NCBI RefSeq assembly: GCF_004363245.1 | Contig: NZ_SNYV01000013.1 | Location: 458,939 to 522,938 of the forward strand | Direction of reading: 5' to 3' | DNA: 64,000 nucleotides | DNA from: Sphingobacterium yanglingense | Lineage (GTDB): Bacteria > Bacteroidota > Bacteroidia > Sphingobacteriales > Sphingobacteriaceae | Shown here: piece after piece, positions 9,067 to 18,431 of the stretch | Numbering within the stretch: the first letter of the stretch is position 1 | Layout: the number at the start of each line of letters is the position of its first letter | Position numbers and translations under genes: made by a program | Notes under the pieces: generated by a model | The model's database searches: none | Seen by the model: only the letters and a program-made list of their open reading frames with translations | Told to the model about the DNA's origin: nothing

Positions 9067-10446
9067 ATGAATATTGTGTCAAAAATAATTGCTATTGTTT
9101 GTCTTTTTGTGGCAAACGAAGCTTTCTCCCAAAAGAAATGGACATTGGAGGAATGTGTAGCTTACGCTATCGACAATAACGTTTCTATTGGACAGACTGA
9201 ACTGGATAATAAGCTCGCTGAAATAGATAAGAAAGATGCTTTCGGAAGTTTTTTACCTAATGTGAATGCAAATGCTTCCCATTCTTGGAACAGAGGACTG
9301 AATACGAATATTACTACTGGTATCTTAGAAAATCAAACTACACAGTTCACTTCAATGGGGGCATCTCTAGGTATTGATCTTTTTAAGGGGATGCAGAATC
9401 AAAACCGTTTCAGAAAAGCAAAATTGGCATTGATATCTTCTCAATATCAACATCTGAAAATGGAGGAAGATGTGGCTTTGAATGTGGTTAATGCTTATTT
9501 GCAGGTTCTGTTCAACAAAGAGGCTGTCAAAGTTCAGACACAACAGTTTGAAACGGATAGTCTACAGTTGGTGCGTTCTGAGGTTCTGGTTGATGCGGGT
9601 ATGATTCCTAGAGGGGATTTGTTTGATATTAAAGCTACTATTGCAACAGATAAACAGCGGATTATTGAGGCTCAGTATGCTTTGTTGATATCTAAAATGA
9701 GTTTGGCTCAACTGCTTCAGATGAAGGAGTTCAAAGATTTTGATATTGCAGATGTGGCGTACGAATTTCAAGTGAATAATATTTTATTAGAGGGACCTGA
9801 ATCTATTTTTGGAAAAGCTAAGAATGAAAGAACCGAGCTGAAAATTGCGGAAAACAATGTGAAAATAGCTGAAAAGGAGATCGAAATAGCTAAAGGAGCC
9901 TATCTGCCTACGCTTAGTGGTTTTTATGGATTCAGTTCGCGTGTTTCATACGCTAAGATTCCAGATGGACAAGGTGGACTTAAGAATCCTCCTCCTTTTT
10001 TTGAGCAGTTTAATCTTTATAAAGGGCATAATTTTGGATTACAGTTGAGTATCCCGATTTTTAACGGATTTTCGACCCGTAATAATGTTTCAAGGTCTAA
10101 GGTGAACCTAGATAAAAGTAAATTGAATTTACAGCAGACGGAGCTTGATTTGGAGCGGAATATATATACAGCATATTCGGATGCTAAAGGGGCGTTGGAA
10201 ACTTATATGGCAACGAAGGAAATGTTGAAAGCACGGGAAGAAGCGTTTCGCTATACAAAAGAACGTTATGAAAATGGAATGGCGACAGGGTTTGATTATA
10301 ACCAGTCGCAGACGCTCTTGGTAAATATTCAATCCGATTTGTTAAGAACAAAATACGATTATCTGTTCCGCACAAAGATATTGGAATTTTATTTTGGTAT
10401 TCCGATCATTAAGAGGGAGGTGCTTGAGGGGCAGGAATCTGATTAA
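9067..10446 (+). CDS. TolC-family outer-membrane channel
   Basis: 459-residue outer-membrane efflux protein with a signal peptide ending near AFSQ. The mature part opens with the family-typical WTLEECVAYAIDNN and has two outer-membrane-factor repeats of long helices. The segment LSIPIFNGFSTRNNV is the usual second-repeat landmark. It is the last gene of the export operon and completes a path across both membranes. A long hairpin follows the stop codon. Confidence 0.88.
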   Translation: MNIVSKIIAIVCLFVANEAFSQKKWTLEECVAYAIDNNVSIGQTELDNKLAEIDKKDAFGSFLPNVNANASHSWNRGLNTNITTGILENQTTQFTSMGASLGIDLFKGMQNQNRFRKAKLALISSQYQHLKMEEDVALNVVNAYLQVLFNKEAVKVQTQQFETDSLQLVRSEVLVDAGMIPRGDLFDIKATIATDKQRIIEAQYALLISKMSLAQLLQMKEFKDFDIADVAYEFQVNNILLEGPESIFGKAKNERTELKIAENNVKIAEKEIEIAKGAYLPTLSGFYGFSSRVSYAKIPDGQGGLKNPPPFFEQFNLYKGHNFGLQLSIPIFNGFSTRNNVSRSKVNLDKSKLNLQQTELDLERNIYTAYSDAKGALETYMATKEMLKAREEAFRYTKERYENGMATGFDYNQSQTLLVNIQSDLLRTKYDYLFRTKILEFYFGIPIIKREVLEGQESD

Positions 10447-10448
10447 TT

Positions 10449-10488
10449 ACCGTATGTTTTAATCGTTTGTAAGGTTAAAACATACGGT
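10449..10488. terminator. long perfect hairpin between convergent genes, no U-tract
   Basis: 14-bp perfect inverted repeat (10449-10462 with 10475-10488) and a 12-nt loop. Neither strand shows a T-run after the stem; a G8 tract follows instead. Position between convergent genes suggests termination or 3'-end protection. Confidence 0.5.
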
Positions 10489-10515
10489 TAGGGGGGGGAG
10501 TGATCGGCGCACCGA

Positions 10516-12426
10516 TTAGCTTTCTAATTCGATGATTTCCTCCGCAATTTTTTCCCAATCATTTTGTAGTTGTTGGTATTCTGCTTTAGTCGAATTGTAT
10601 TTACGGGTTGTGTCCTGTAATTTGATCGCATCGGAATATATTTCCTCGTCAGCAAGTCGTATTTCTAATTCTTTAACATCTGCTTCCTTGAGTGCAATTT
10701 GTTGCTCTAATTGGGCCAATTCCTTGTTCTTTTTCAGGATTAGCTTTTTGTTGTCATCTGTAGGGGCTACCTTCTTCTCTTTTTTAGGTTCTTCTTTTAT
10801 GACCTTTTTCTCTACCACTGGCTTCTGAACACGTTTTGAATTCCAGACTTCATATTCTTCATAGGTGCCTGGATACTCTTTGATTTCTTTGTCTTCGATA
10901 AACCATATTTTATTGGCTATATTATCTAAGAAATAACGGTCGTGAGATACCACAATCACTGTGCCCTCGTATTGTTGTAGCGCTTGGATCAGGATATTAA
11001 CTGAAGCCATATCTAAGTGGTTCGTTGGCTCATCTAATACCAGGAAGTTGGCATCTGCAGTTAACGCTTTGGCTAATGCTACACGGGATTTTTCACCACC
11101 GGAGAGTACTTTGATTTTCTTGAAAGCATCATCTCCTGTGAATAAGAAACAGCCTAAAATAGAACGTAATTCTGTTTCTGTGTGTGTGGGTGCAAATGCC
11201 TGCATTTCGGCAATAATAGAATTTTCTAAGTGTAAAGCTTCCAATTGATGCTGTGCGAAGAATGTTTGCGAGACGTTGTGTCCCTGAGTAACTGTACCTT
11301 CAAAGTCTTTATCATCCTCTGCAACAATACGTAACAGTGTCGACTTACCTTTACCATTGGCACCGATTAAAGCAATTTTATCCCCTTTTTCTATGATAGC
11401 CTCTGTATTTCTAAGAATCTCGAGATTTGGATACGATTTAGAGATATTCTCCAAAGTCACGACATGACGTCCTGATGGCTTGGAAAATTTGAAGCTGAAG
11501 TTAACTTCAGGATTATCATCATCTACATCATCTACACGCTCCATTCTATCGAGTGCTTTGATTCTCGACTGGGCCATTTTAGCTTTTGAAGCTTTCGCAC
11601 GAAATCGCTCGATTAGACGTTCTTCCTGTTTAATCTTGGCTTGTTGATTCTTGAATTGTCCAGCTTGTATCTCATTACGCAGAGATTTCTCTTCTAGGTA
11701 ATAGGAGTAGTTTCCAGCGTATAATGTTAGTTTTCCTTTTCTCGATTCTACCGTTTTTTTGATAATGCGATCTAAAAAATACCTATCATGGGAAACAATG
11801 ACTATCGCGCCATCAAAAGCTTGTAAGTAGTTTTCCAACCATTTGATAGAAGGTAAATCCATGTGGTTGGTGGGCTCATCCAACAGTAAGATGTCTGGTG
11901 TCTGTAATAAGATACGTGCCAACATCACACGCATACGCCATCCTCCAGAGAAAGTTGCAAGTGGTCTTTTTTGTTCTTCTTCTGAAAAGCCTAGACCGGC
12001 TAATATCTCGTGCGCCCGAAATTCAATATTGTATCCATCTAATGCTTCGAATTCCATTTGCTTATCGCTAAGCTTATTGAGGATGTCGTCGGAATAGTCA
12101 GTCTCTAGGCTTTTAAGTAAATTTTCAATTTCTAAATGCAATTGATTTTGGCGTTCGAAAGCCTCCATCGCTACATGCACGATGCTCTTGTCAGAATGGT
12201 AAGACAATAAATCTTGATTTAAGTAACCAATTTTTAAATCTTTCGCCATTGAAATGGAACCAGAGGTAGGTTTATATTGACCGACAATAAGTCGTAATAA
12301 TGTTGACTTTCCAGCGCCATTTGCACCGATTAGACCAACTTTGTCACCTGGTTTGATGTGCCAGTTTGCCTCGTCGTACAAGGCTCTAGAGCCTATTTCA
12401 AATGTTAAATTGTTTATTGATATCAT
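10516..12426 (-). CDS. ABC-F family ATPase with C-terminal coiled coil (Uup/YheS-like)
   Basis: 636-residue soluble protein with two ABC cassettes and no membrane domain, so it is an ABC-F translation or ribosome factor and not a transporter. Walker A motifs are GANGAGKST and GANGKGKST, signatures are FSGGWRMR and LSGGEKSR, and both Walker B motifs read LLDEPTNH or VLDEPTNH. A Lys/Arg-rich linker joins the cassettes. The C-terminal 90 residues are a charged coiled coil, as in Uup. Which subfamily it belongs to needs a tree. Confidence 0.88.
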   Translation of the reverse strand: MISINNLTFEIGSRALYDEANWHIKPGDKVGLIGANGAGKSTLLRLIVGQYKPTSGSISMAKDLKIGYLNQDLLSYHSDKSIVHVAMEAFERQNQLHLEIENLLKSLETDYSDDILNKLSDKQMEFEALDGYNIEFRAHEILAGLGFSEEEQKRPLATFSGGWRMRVMLARILLQTPDILLLDEPTNHMDLPSIKWLENYLQAFDGAIVIVSHDRYFLDRIIKKTVESRKGKLTLYAGNYSYYLEEKSLRNEIQAGQFKNQQAKIKQEERLIERFRAKASKAKMAQSRIKALDRMERVDDVDDDNPEVNFSFKFSKPSGRHVVTLENISKSYPNLEILRNTEAIIEKGDKIALIGANGKGKSTLLRIVAEDDKDFEGTVTQGHNVSQTFFAQHQLEALHLENSIIAEMQAFAPTHTETELRSILGCFLFTGDDAFKKIKVLSGGEKSRVALAKALTADANFLVLDEPTNHLDMASVNILIQALQQYEGTVIVVSHDRYFLDNIANKIWFIEDKEIKEYPGTYEEYEVWNSKRVQKPVVEKKVIKEEPKKEKKVAPTDDNKKLILKKNKELAQLEQQIALKEADVKELEIRLADEEIYSDAIKLQDTTRKYNSTKAEYQQLQNDWEKIAEEIIELES

Positions 12427-12523
12427 TTCGTATGTGTACTATTTGACTTTTAAAAGCCATACGGAATATCCAAATTTTAGTGTGCTCGTATCAGTCTAAT
12501 GCGAGTTATAGATATTTCAATTG

Positions 12524-12531
12524 CAAAAGTA
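12524..12531 (-). promoter_or_regulatory. -7 element TACTTTTG for the ABC-F gene
   Basis: On the minus strand TACTTTTG matches TAnnTTTG and lies about 100 bp before the ABC-F start. No clear -33 TTG was seen at the usual spacing. Confidence 0.4.
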
Positions 12532-12553
12532 GTGATTATTTCTGCTTCTTTTC

Positions 12554-12561
12554 TACCTTTG
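12554..12561 (+). promoter_or_regulatory. -7 element TACCTTTG for pyrD
   Basis: Exact match to TAnnTTTG 68 bp before pyrD, back to back with the minus-strand element 22 bp away. No convincing -33 element. Confidence 0.4.
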
Positions 12562-12628
12562 TGCAGATATGCTATAAGCATACCAGCCTTTTATCGGCTA
12601 TATTATTTGCTATATTTTATTTGCTATT

Positions 12629-13663
12629 ATGTATAAATTGGTAAAGCCTTTTTTCTTCTCTATGAATCCTGAAAAGGCACATCATACCGTCACGGGGGGG
12701 CTCAAAACATTCTCAAAGATTTGGGGTGCAAAGGCCTTGCTCAAGTCTATTTATAGTGTGTCCGATCCACGTTTGGAACGAGAAGTTTTTGGACTTAAGT
12801 TTAAGAATCCAGTGGGACTTGCAGCTGGTTTTGATAAAAATGCAGAATACATTGAGGATATGGCCAAATTTGGATTTGGTTTTATCGAGATTGGTACGGT
12901 AACGCCTAGGCCTCAGCCTGGGAACGATAAACCACGTATGTTTCGCTTGGTGAATGATGCTGCCTTAATCAACAGGATGGGCTTTAACAACCAAGGGGCG
13001 GATGTGGCTGCGGGACGATTAAAGCATCTTAAAGATAGAGAAGGGGTTATCATTGGTGGTAATATTGGGAAAAATAAGGTTACTCCAAACGAAGAGGCTG
13101 TAAATGATTATATCTATTGTTTTCACGCGCTGTACGAATATGTGGATTATTTTGTAGTAAATGTGAGTTCGCCGAATACTCCGGGATTACGAGATCTACA
13201 GGAGAAAGAACCGTTGATGCGAATTTTAGATACCTTACAACAGCTCAATTTGGAGAAACCGAAAGCAAAGCCAATTTTATTGAAGATTGCGCCGGACCTG
13301 ACCGATAGCCAATTGGATGATATTGTAGAGATCGTTACAGAAACTAAGATCGCGGGGGTAATAGCGACGAATACAACAATTTCTAGAGAGGGACTTTGTA
13401 GTGCTTCTAGCTTGCTTAATGAAGCTGGAGGAGTAAGTGGTAAACCACTTACAAAGCGCTCTACCGAGGTGATACGTTATTTGTCTCAAAAGTCGAATAA
13501 AAGCTTTCCGATTATAGGTGTAGGGGGGATACATTCTGGACAGGATGCTGTAGAGAAGTTGGAAGCTGGGGCGGTATTGGTACAGGTATATACCGGTTTT
13601 ATTTATGAAGGTCCTGGACTGGTCAGTGATATCTGTAAGTATATTCTTAAGAAAGAAAAGTAA
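12629..13663 (+). CDS. pyrD: dihydroorotate dehydrogenase (quinone), class 2
   Basis: Membrane-associated FMN enzyme oxidising dihydroorotate to orotate in pyrimidine synthesis, with quinone as acceptor. 344 residues. The N-terminal helical extension ([16 protein letters not shown]) is the membrane-docking part specific to class 2. Landmarks are [37 protein letters not shown], the catalytic-serine segment [14 protein letters not shown], and the FMN phosphate site IIGVGGI. It stands alone behind its own probable promoter. Confidence 0.96.
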   Translation: MYKLVKPFFFSMNPEKAHHTVTGGLKTFSKIWGAKALLKSIYSVSDPRLEREVFGLKFKNPVGLAAGFDKNAEYIEDMAKFGFGFIEIGTVTPRPQPGNDKPRMFRLVNDAALINRMGFNNQGADVAAGRLKHLKDREGVIIGGNIGKNKVTPNEEAVNDYIYCFHALYEYVDYFVVNVSSPNTPGLRDLQEKEPLMRILDTLQQLNLEKPKAKPILLKIAPDLTDSQLDDIVEIVTETKIAGVIATNTTISREGLCSASSLLNEAGGVSGKPLTKRSTEVIRYLSQKSNKSFPIIGVGGIHSGQDAVEKLEAGAVLVQVYTGFIYEGPGLVSDICKYILKKEK

Positions 13664-13741
13664 TTTTAAGTTTTTTAACTATTTGAGGTAAAAAATCAAC
13701 GGTTTTATTTGTTACCTTGTATCCATCAAATTTATAATGAT

Positions 13742-14617
13742 ATGATGTATAAAAAGCGCCTTTTGCCAATTACGATTTTACTAGGTGGAATTGTAATGAG
13801 TAGCTGTGTGAGCAATAAGAAATATGTGGCCTTAGAAACCCAGCATAGAGATTTGGCTGAGTTGTATCAAAAAGGACAGATGGATCTCACAGAAAGCCGA
13901 GCGAAGATCAAAAGTTTGGAAGATCAGCTGGAATATGAGCGTAAGAATAATGCTTCACTTAGGGAGGCTTATGCTAAGCTACAGTCGACATTGGATAACA
14001 GTATTGCACAAAACTCTCAAGGAAATGTGAATATTTCTAAGTTGGTTGACGAGATTAATGCATCTAATAAGTATATACAACACTTAGTGAACACGAAAAA
14101 TAAAAGTGATTCACTTAATATGGTGTTGACGAACAATCTAACGCGTTCTCTAAGTCGTGAAGAGCTTAAAGATGTGGATGTACAGGTGTTGAAAGGTGTG
14201 GTTTATATATCGTTGTCAGACAATATGTTGTATAAATCGGGTAGCTATGAGGTCTCTGACAAAGCTGGAGAGACATTGAGTAAGATTGCGAAGATTATCC
14301 AGGATTACAGAGATTATGATGTGTTGATCGAAGGTAATACCGATACGGACCCTATCTCTAAACCAAATATCAGGAACAACTGGGATTTGAGTACATTACG
14401 TGCTTCTTCTGTAGTACAGGCTTTACAGACAATGTACGGTGTGGATCCTAAACGATTGACTGCAGGCGGCCGTGGCGAGTACAATCCTATTGCAGATAAT
14501 ACTACAGCAAATGGGAAAGCTAGAAACAGACGTACGCAGATTATTATTACACCAAAATTAGATCAATTCATGGAATTGATTGATAAGGCTCCGGAGACGG
14601 AAGCACCTTCTATCTAA
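13742..14617 (+). CDS. OmpA-family lipoprotein (peptidoglycan anchor)
   Basis: 291-residue lipoprotein. The signal sequence MMYKKRLLPITILLGG runs into a lipobox-like VMSSC, so the mature start is the Cys. A coiled-coil segment follows (about 35-100), then a C-terminal OmpA domain (about 165-285) with LIEGNTDTD, the helix NNWDLSTLRASSVVQAL, and NRRTQIIITPK, which bind diaminopimelate in peptidoglycan. The longer TTG start at 13709 would spoil the signal peptide. A terminator follows. Confidence 0.85.
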   Translation: MMYKKRLLPITILLGGIVMSSCVSNKKYVALETQHRDLAELYQKGQMDLTESRAKIKSLEDQLEYERKNNASLREAYAKLQSTLDNSIAQNSQGNVNISKLVDEINASNKYIQHLVNTKNKSDSLNMVLTNNLTRSLSREELKDVDVQVLKGVVYISLSDNMLYKSGSYEVSDKAGETLSKIAKIIQDYRDYDVLIEGNTDTDPISKPNIRNNWDLSTLRASSVVQALQTMYGVDPKRLTAGGRGEYNPIADNTTANGKARNRRTQIIITPKLDQFMELIDKAPETEAPSI

Positions 14618-14641
14618 TTTTTGGTATAGAGCAATATTGAG

Positions 14642-14672
14642 GTCCTTGAATTTTATTCAAGGACTTTTTTTT
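14642..14672 (+). terminator. intrinsic terminator of the OmpA-family gene
   Basis: Perfect 10-bp stem GTCCTTGAAT/ATTCAAGGAC, loop TTT, then eight T. Confidence 0.88.
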
Positions 14673-14799
14673 GGAAATATCTCTGTTTTGAGGTCCTGTG
14701 AGACCTTTAATTGCGGTCGGTGTGCCGAAGTCGTAATAAAAGTTTTGTCTGGTGCAAGGGTACGGCAGAGATTGGCATGATTGTTTGGGAGAAGCAAGT

Positions 14800-15564
14800 A
14801 TGTTAAAGAATCATTATCTCGTCGCGTTTGTGGCTTTATCGGTTAGCTTTATTTTTGGAAGTTGTAGTTCAATATATATGCCCAATGTGCCTGCAACACC
14901 TATGTTTAGGCATCAAGGAGAGGGATACCTTTCTGGGCATGTGAATTTGAAGGGGAACGCATCAGGAACTGTGGCAGTGTCCCTTACCGATCATGTTGCT
15001 CTTTTGGGGAATGCTTCAACTGTAAATCATGGCCGTGAATCCAACACACATTTCAGACAATGGCTGGCAGAAGGTGCAGTTGGTTACTTTACAGAAATAG
15101 GAAAGTCCAAGAGGCAGATTTTGGAAATCTATGGAGGCTATGGCTTAGGAAATTCTCGAGAATTAGACCAGCGTGCTTCTATACGTGACTATGAAGTGGT
15201 TGGGAACCGTAAAATGGATTTTGATAAAATATTCCTACAGGTAAATTATTCATCAACTACAAAGGGTCGGTTAAACCTATTCGGTGGCAAGCGGGTCTTA
15301 AATTATGGGACTGCGATACGTGTCAGTCGGGTAGGGATGACTGATTTCTGGCTGGATGACGTACAGGCTGACAAGGAAGAAAATCTTTTTATTGAACCTG
15401 TTTTTTTTACCCGAATGGAGTTGTTGAAAGGGCTTCAGTTGCAGTATACGACAGGATTTAATATTGGTGTTGTAAATAATTCGTATCTCAAGGCAGGAAA
15501 TTCTATTTTTACACTGGGTGTCGCTTATAATTTTGGCCGGGCAACGGGCAAAAAGAAAAAATAA
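14800..15564 (+). CDS. putative envelope lipoprotein, function unknown
   Basis: 254 residues from the ATG at 14800, which gives a clean lipoprotein signal (MLKNHYLVAFVALSVSFIFGSC). The upstream GTG/TTG-type frame adds residues that do not look like a signal. After the Cys come alternating polar and hydrophobic strands with many aromatic residues, suggesting a beta-rich or small-barrel protein; the ending VAYNFGRA resembles a barrel terminus. I do not recognise a family. It is followed after one base by another lipoprotein gene, so the two probably form one transcript. Confidence 0.7.
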   Translation: MLKNHYLVAFVALSVSFIFGSCSSIYMPNVPATPMFRHQGEGYLSGHVNLKGNASGTVAVSLTDHVALLGNASTVNHGRESNTHFRQWLAEGAVGYFTEIGKSKRQILEIYGGYGLGNSRELDQRASIRDYEVVGNRKMDFDKIFLQVNYSSTTKGRLNLFGGKRVLNYGTAIRVSRVGMTDFWLDDVQADKEENLFIEPVFFTRMELLKGLQLQYTTGFNIGVVNNSYLKAGNSIFTLGVAYNFGRATGKKKK

Positions 15565-15565
15565 A

Positions 15566-16189
15566 ATGAACAAAATGAATAGATTAAAAGTTGCAGTATT
15601 ACTGCTTTGTACTTGGTTTATGTCTAGCTGTGCTATAAATCAAAAGGCTCAGGTGGAGGCATTGAGTAAATTTAATTATGATGTAGAATCTGTAGACCAA
15701 ATTCGATTGGCAGGCAGGGATATTGATTCTTACCAATCAGGGGGGAGTGCTTCGTTGGCTAGTCTACCAGGGATCGCGATGGCTTTATTGCGTCAGGATC
15801 TTCCACTGGAAGCTCGGGTAAATTTGAAGATCACTAACCCTACGTCTACGGTGACCAAGATTAACGAGTTTAAATATATTATTGAAATGGCTGGTAAACC
15901 ACTTTTTGAAGGTGCTGTAGCAGAGAATATCAATCTTTCCAATGGACAAAGTATGGTGGTGCCGTTGACTTTTTCCGCTAATATTTTTGGTGTGGCCAAA
16001 GAGCAAGGTTTTGATAAGGTTCTTAATGATATCTTTACCAGAAAGAGTAATGGATTCTTTGCCTTGAAAATAAAGCCTTCTGTAAAAATTGGTGGTAAAA
16101 ATTTCTTTTACCCTGGATATATCACGGTGGATAAAGATTTCGGAAAAAGTGTCTCTAAAGCTGTTGAAAAAGGATTGGGGCAATTGTAA
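15566..16189 (+). CDS. LEA-type-2 (WHy)-like lipoprotein
   Basis: 207 residues; a lipoprotein signal ends at FMSSC. The central part (LEARVNLKITNPTSTVTKINEFKYIIEM in pieces, then LSNGQSMVVPLTF) matches the WHy/LEA-2 pattern, in which an NPT segment starts a beta-sandwich. The ATG at 15566 overlaps nothing and follows the preceding stop by one base; the longer frame from 15518 lies inside the upstream gene. Role unknown, probably periplasmic face of the outer membrane. Confidence 0.72.
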   Translation: MNKMNRLKVAVLLLCTWFMSSCAINQKAQVEALSKFNYDVESVDQIRLAGRDIDSYQSGGSASLASLPGIAMALLRQDLPLEARVNLKITNPTSTVTKINEFKYIIEMAGKPLFEGAVAENINLSNGQSMVVPLTFSANIFGVAKEQGFDKVLNDIFTRKSNGFFALKIKPSVKIGGKNFFYPGYITVDKDFGKSVSKAVEKGLGQL

Positions 16190-16202
16190 AGCCTTACGGA
16201 TG

Positions 16203-16238
16203 TTAGGCTATACATTACCGATTGAATGTATAGCCTAA
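16203..16238. terminator. 14-bp perfect hairpin at a convergent 3' junction
   Basis: 16203-16216 pairs perfectly with 16225-16238 around an 8-nt loop. It covers the last codons of the PagL-like gene and has no U-tract, like the hairpin at 10449. Confidence 0.5.
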
Positions 16239-17348
16239 TGTCCATTCTATAAAATCAGCCTTACCTGTATGGGCTTTTATAGATATACCTGCGTTGAGGT
16301 TTTTGTAAACGTAATAGCGAACCCCTGCTCGTAAGAACACTCGTTTTATTTCTCCATTGAAGTATTGGTTGTGGATGTAGTAACCGACGTTTCCATTGAG
16401 TACCAGGTCTTTGTTTAGAACATGGACCAGGTAGAATGCTGGGCCTCCAGATAGTTTTGCACTAAGCTTTCCTGTTTTATCTTCTGCGATTTCTTCGTTG
16501 TTTCCGGAAGCAGAGTAGAATATATCCATCCCTCCACCGAGCCGCCATTTCTGACTCACGTGCTTACTGGCGTAAAGGCTTAATGTTGTCTTAAGGAACT
16601 TACGGTCCATATCACGAGCCACTTGTTTTAAACCTGCTCCAAAATTTATGTGATAGAATATATTATCTGGATAGGACTCTATGCTTGTAGTGTCTTTCTT
16701 GTATGTTCTGCCATCAGGCTGATAAGTGATAGAGGCTGTTACAGGGACGAGATTTACACCTTTATTTGGGAGTTTAAGGGCTCCATTGGAAAAATGGTGA
16801 AATGCAAGACCTAGGCCTGCTTTGAACTTTGAGGATAGTCTGTACTGTGTGCGTATACCAAAGTCTATGTATACATTGTTTTTGGTTGCAATTGCTAGGT
16901 TTAAGGGATTTTTGTCCTCGTCATAAGGTTTGAAGTTGCCGGAGAGCCCTAGCCCAATGCGGTAGTCGAAAGACCATTTTTCGTTGTCGATGTTGCCGAA
17001 CGGGGTCTGTACGAAACCATATATTGCGTAAGGGCTTCCAACGATGTCATTGTTGAAGGTACTCGAGTAGAATCCTATTCCATAAATCGGGTTATTGTAC
17101 AATTTAAAGTATTTATCGCTCTTGGTATTCATTTTCCAGCCTACCTTAAGGTTGAACGCATTGTAATAGGCATCTTTGAATGTGGTGTTTTTTAGCTCAC
17201 CTGTTGCTAAAATACCACCATTTTCTATTTCTGCCTCTAATATTAAGGAGTTCTTAATATGGGTATTTGTCAAGGTATCTGTTGAGGCTCGTGTAAAACC
17301 TATTTGTAGTGACACACCTAAGAGTAGTAGGATGAATTTAGTTTTCAA
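16215..17348 (-). CDS. acyloxyacyl hydrolase, PagL-like lipid A 3-O-deacylase
   Basis: 377 residues with a signal peptide (MKTKFILLLLGVSLQIGFTRA). The pattern FHHFSNGALKLPNKGVNL carries the PagL-type catalytic His and Ser and the following Asn-rich turn. The rest is a series of amphipathic strands, and the chain is longer than Pseudomonas PagL, as is usual in Bacteroidota. Such enzymes remove an acyl chain from lipid A in the outer membrane. The last codons lie in a hairpin shared with the converging gene. Substrate is inferred from family only. Confidence 0.78.
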   Translation of the reverse strand: MKTKFILLLLGVSLQIGFTRASTDTLTNTHIKNSLILEAEIENGGILATGELKNTTFKDAYYNAFNLKVGWKMNTKSDKYFKLYNNPIYGIGFYSSTFNNDIVGSPYAIYGFVQTPFGNIDNEKWSFDYRIGLGLSGNFKPYDEDKNPLNLAIATKNNVYIDFGIRTQYRLSSKFKAGLGLAFHHFSNGALKLPNKGVNLVPVTASITYQPDGRTYKKDTTSIESYPDNIFYHINFGAGLKQVARDMDRKFLKTTLSLYASKHVSQKWRLGGGMDIFYSASGNNEEIAEDKTGKLSAKLSGGPAFYLVHVLNKDLVLNGNVGYYIHNQYFNGEIKRVFLRAGVRYYVYKNLNAGISIKAHTGKADFIEWTLGYTFNR

Positions 17349-17419
17349 GATAATGGATAATTAAATATCAAGTTATAAATTTGGGCAAAAATATTAAATT
17401 ATAACTAATCTTGAGCCTG

Positions 17420-18334
17420 ATGGTTAACTTTTTCATTATCATTGTTTGTCTACTGATCGGATATTTGTTTCGTTTTTTCAAATTAGCGAGCAAAGACAGT
17501 TATAAAATTGTTAACAATTGGGTTATTTATGTAGGATTACCATCGATTGCTCTTTTGTATATTCCCAAAATTGATTGGACGTTAGCTTATCTTTTTACGG
17601 GTTTGTTACCTTTTTTTATATTCGGACTTTCTTATGTTTTTTTTCGGTTGATTCAACCTCTACTAGGTTTTTCTGCTAGAACACTGACGACATTGATTAT
17701 TGTTTCTGGTCTGAGTAACACGTCGTTTGTGGGGTTTCCGCTTATCATTAGTTTTTTTGAAGCAGAACAGTTAAAAGTTGGAATTGTAAGCGATCAGGCG
17801 ACTTTTTTTGTTCTTTCTTCTTTTGGTGTTCTGTTGGCGGCTGGCTCGAAGCGAAATAGGCTCCATGCAAGGCAGAAACTTAAACTTGTAGGGCGTCGTA
17901 TACTTACTTTTCCTCCATTTATTGCGGTTGTCTTGGCATTGTGTTTTCAATATTTTCTCCGGACTGCTTACTTCGACGATTTTTTTTCCAGCCTTGCCGC
18001 TACCGTGAGCCCCTTGGCTTTGTTTTCTATAGGTTTGCAGTTGCACTTTCATCATATTAAAAAGGAGATGAAAGCCATTAGTGCTTCGCTGTTCTATAAG
18101 CTGTTGTTGGCTCCTGCTTGTGCATTACTATTTGGTGTTTTTTTGGGGTGGAAAGGAATGTTTTTTCAAGTGTCGGTTTTTGAGATGGCGATGCCTAGTT
18201 TGGTAGCCTCTAGTATGGTGATTCAAAACTTTGGTCTCAACTCTAAATTGGCGAATACTATTATTGGCTTGAGTATATTGTTCGGGTTGATGCTTGCTTT
18301 TTTGTGGCATAGTGTAATTATTACACTTCTGTAA
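17420..18334 (+). CDS. AEC-family (auxin efflux carrier) permease
   Basis: 304-residue inner-membrane carrier with about ten hydrophobic helices in two halves, including NWVIYVGLPSIALLYI, SGLSNTSFVGFPLI and the second-half MAMPSLVASSMVIQNFGL, the usual AEC landmarks. The ATG at 17420 gives an immediate first helix; the TTG at 17411 is less likely. Characterised relatives export or import organic anions such as malate; the substrate here is unknown. It stands alone. Confidence 0.85.
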   Translation: MVNFFIIIVCLLIGYLFRFFKLASKDSYKIVNNWVIYVGLPSIALLYIPKIDWTLAYLFTGLLPFFIFGLSYVFFRLIQPLLGFSARTLTTLIIVSGLSNTSFVGFPLIISFFEAEQLKVGIVSDQATFFVLSSFGVLLAAGSKRNRLHARQKLKLVGRRILTFPPFIAVVLALCFQYFLRTAYFDDFFSSLAATVSPLALFSIGLQLHFHHIKKEMKAISASLFYKLLLAPACALLFGVFLGWKGMFFQVSVFEMAMPSLVASSMVIQNFGLNSKLANTIIGLSILFGLMLAFLWHSVIITLL

Positions 18335-18431
18335 CATAAATGTTATATACAATTGGGTCTATAATTTGATTTTACTTTTACCTTTATTAAAACATTAAAG
18401 GCAATTAGCTTATAAACCCGTTGTGAGATAC

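Noticed and set aside
10516-12426. Reading this two-cassette ATPase as an ABC transporter
   Set aside because: No membrane domain and no permease next to it; the linker and coiled coil fit ABC-F translation factors. The same applies to 31145-32776.
14691-14706. Second small hairpin AGGTC...GACCT after the OmpA-family gene
   Set aside because: Only 5 bp with no T-run; probably chance next to the strong terminator at 14642.
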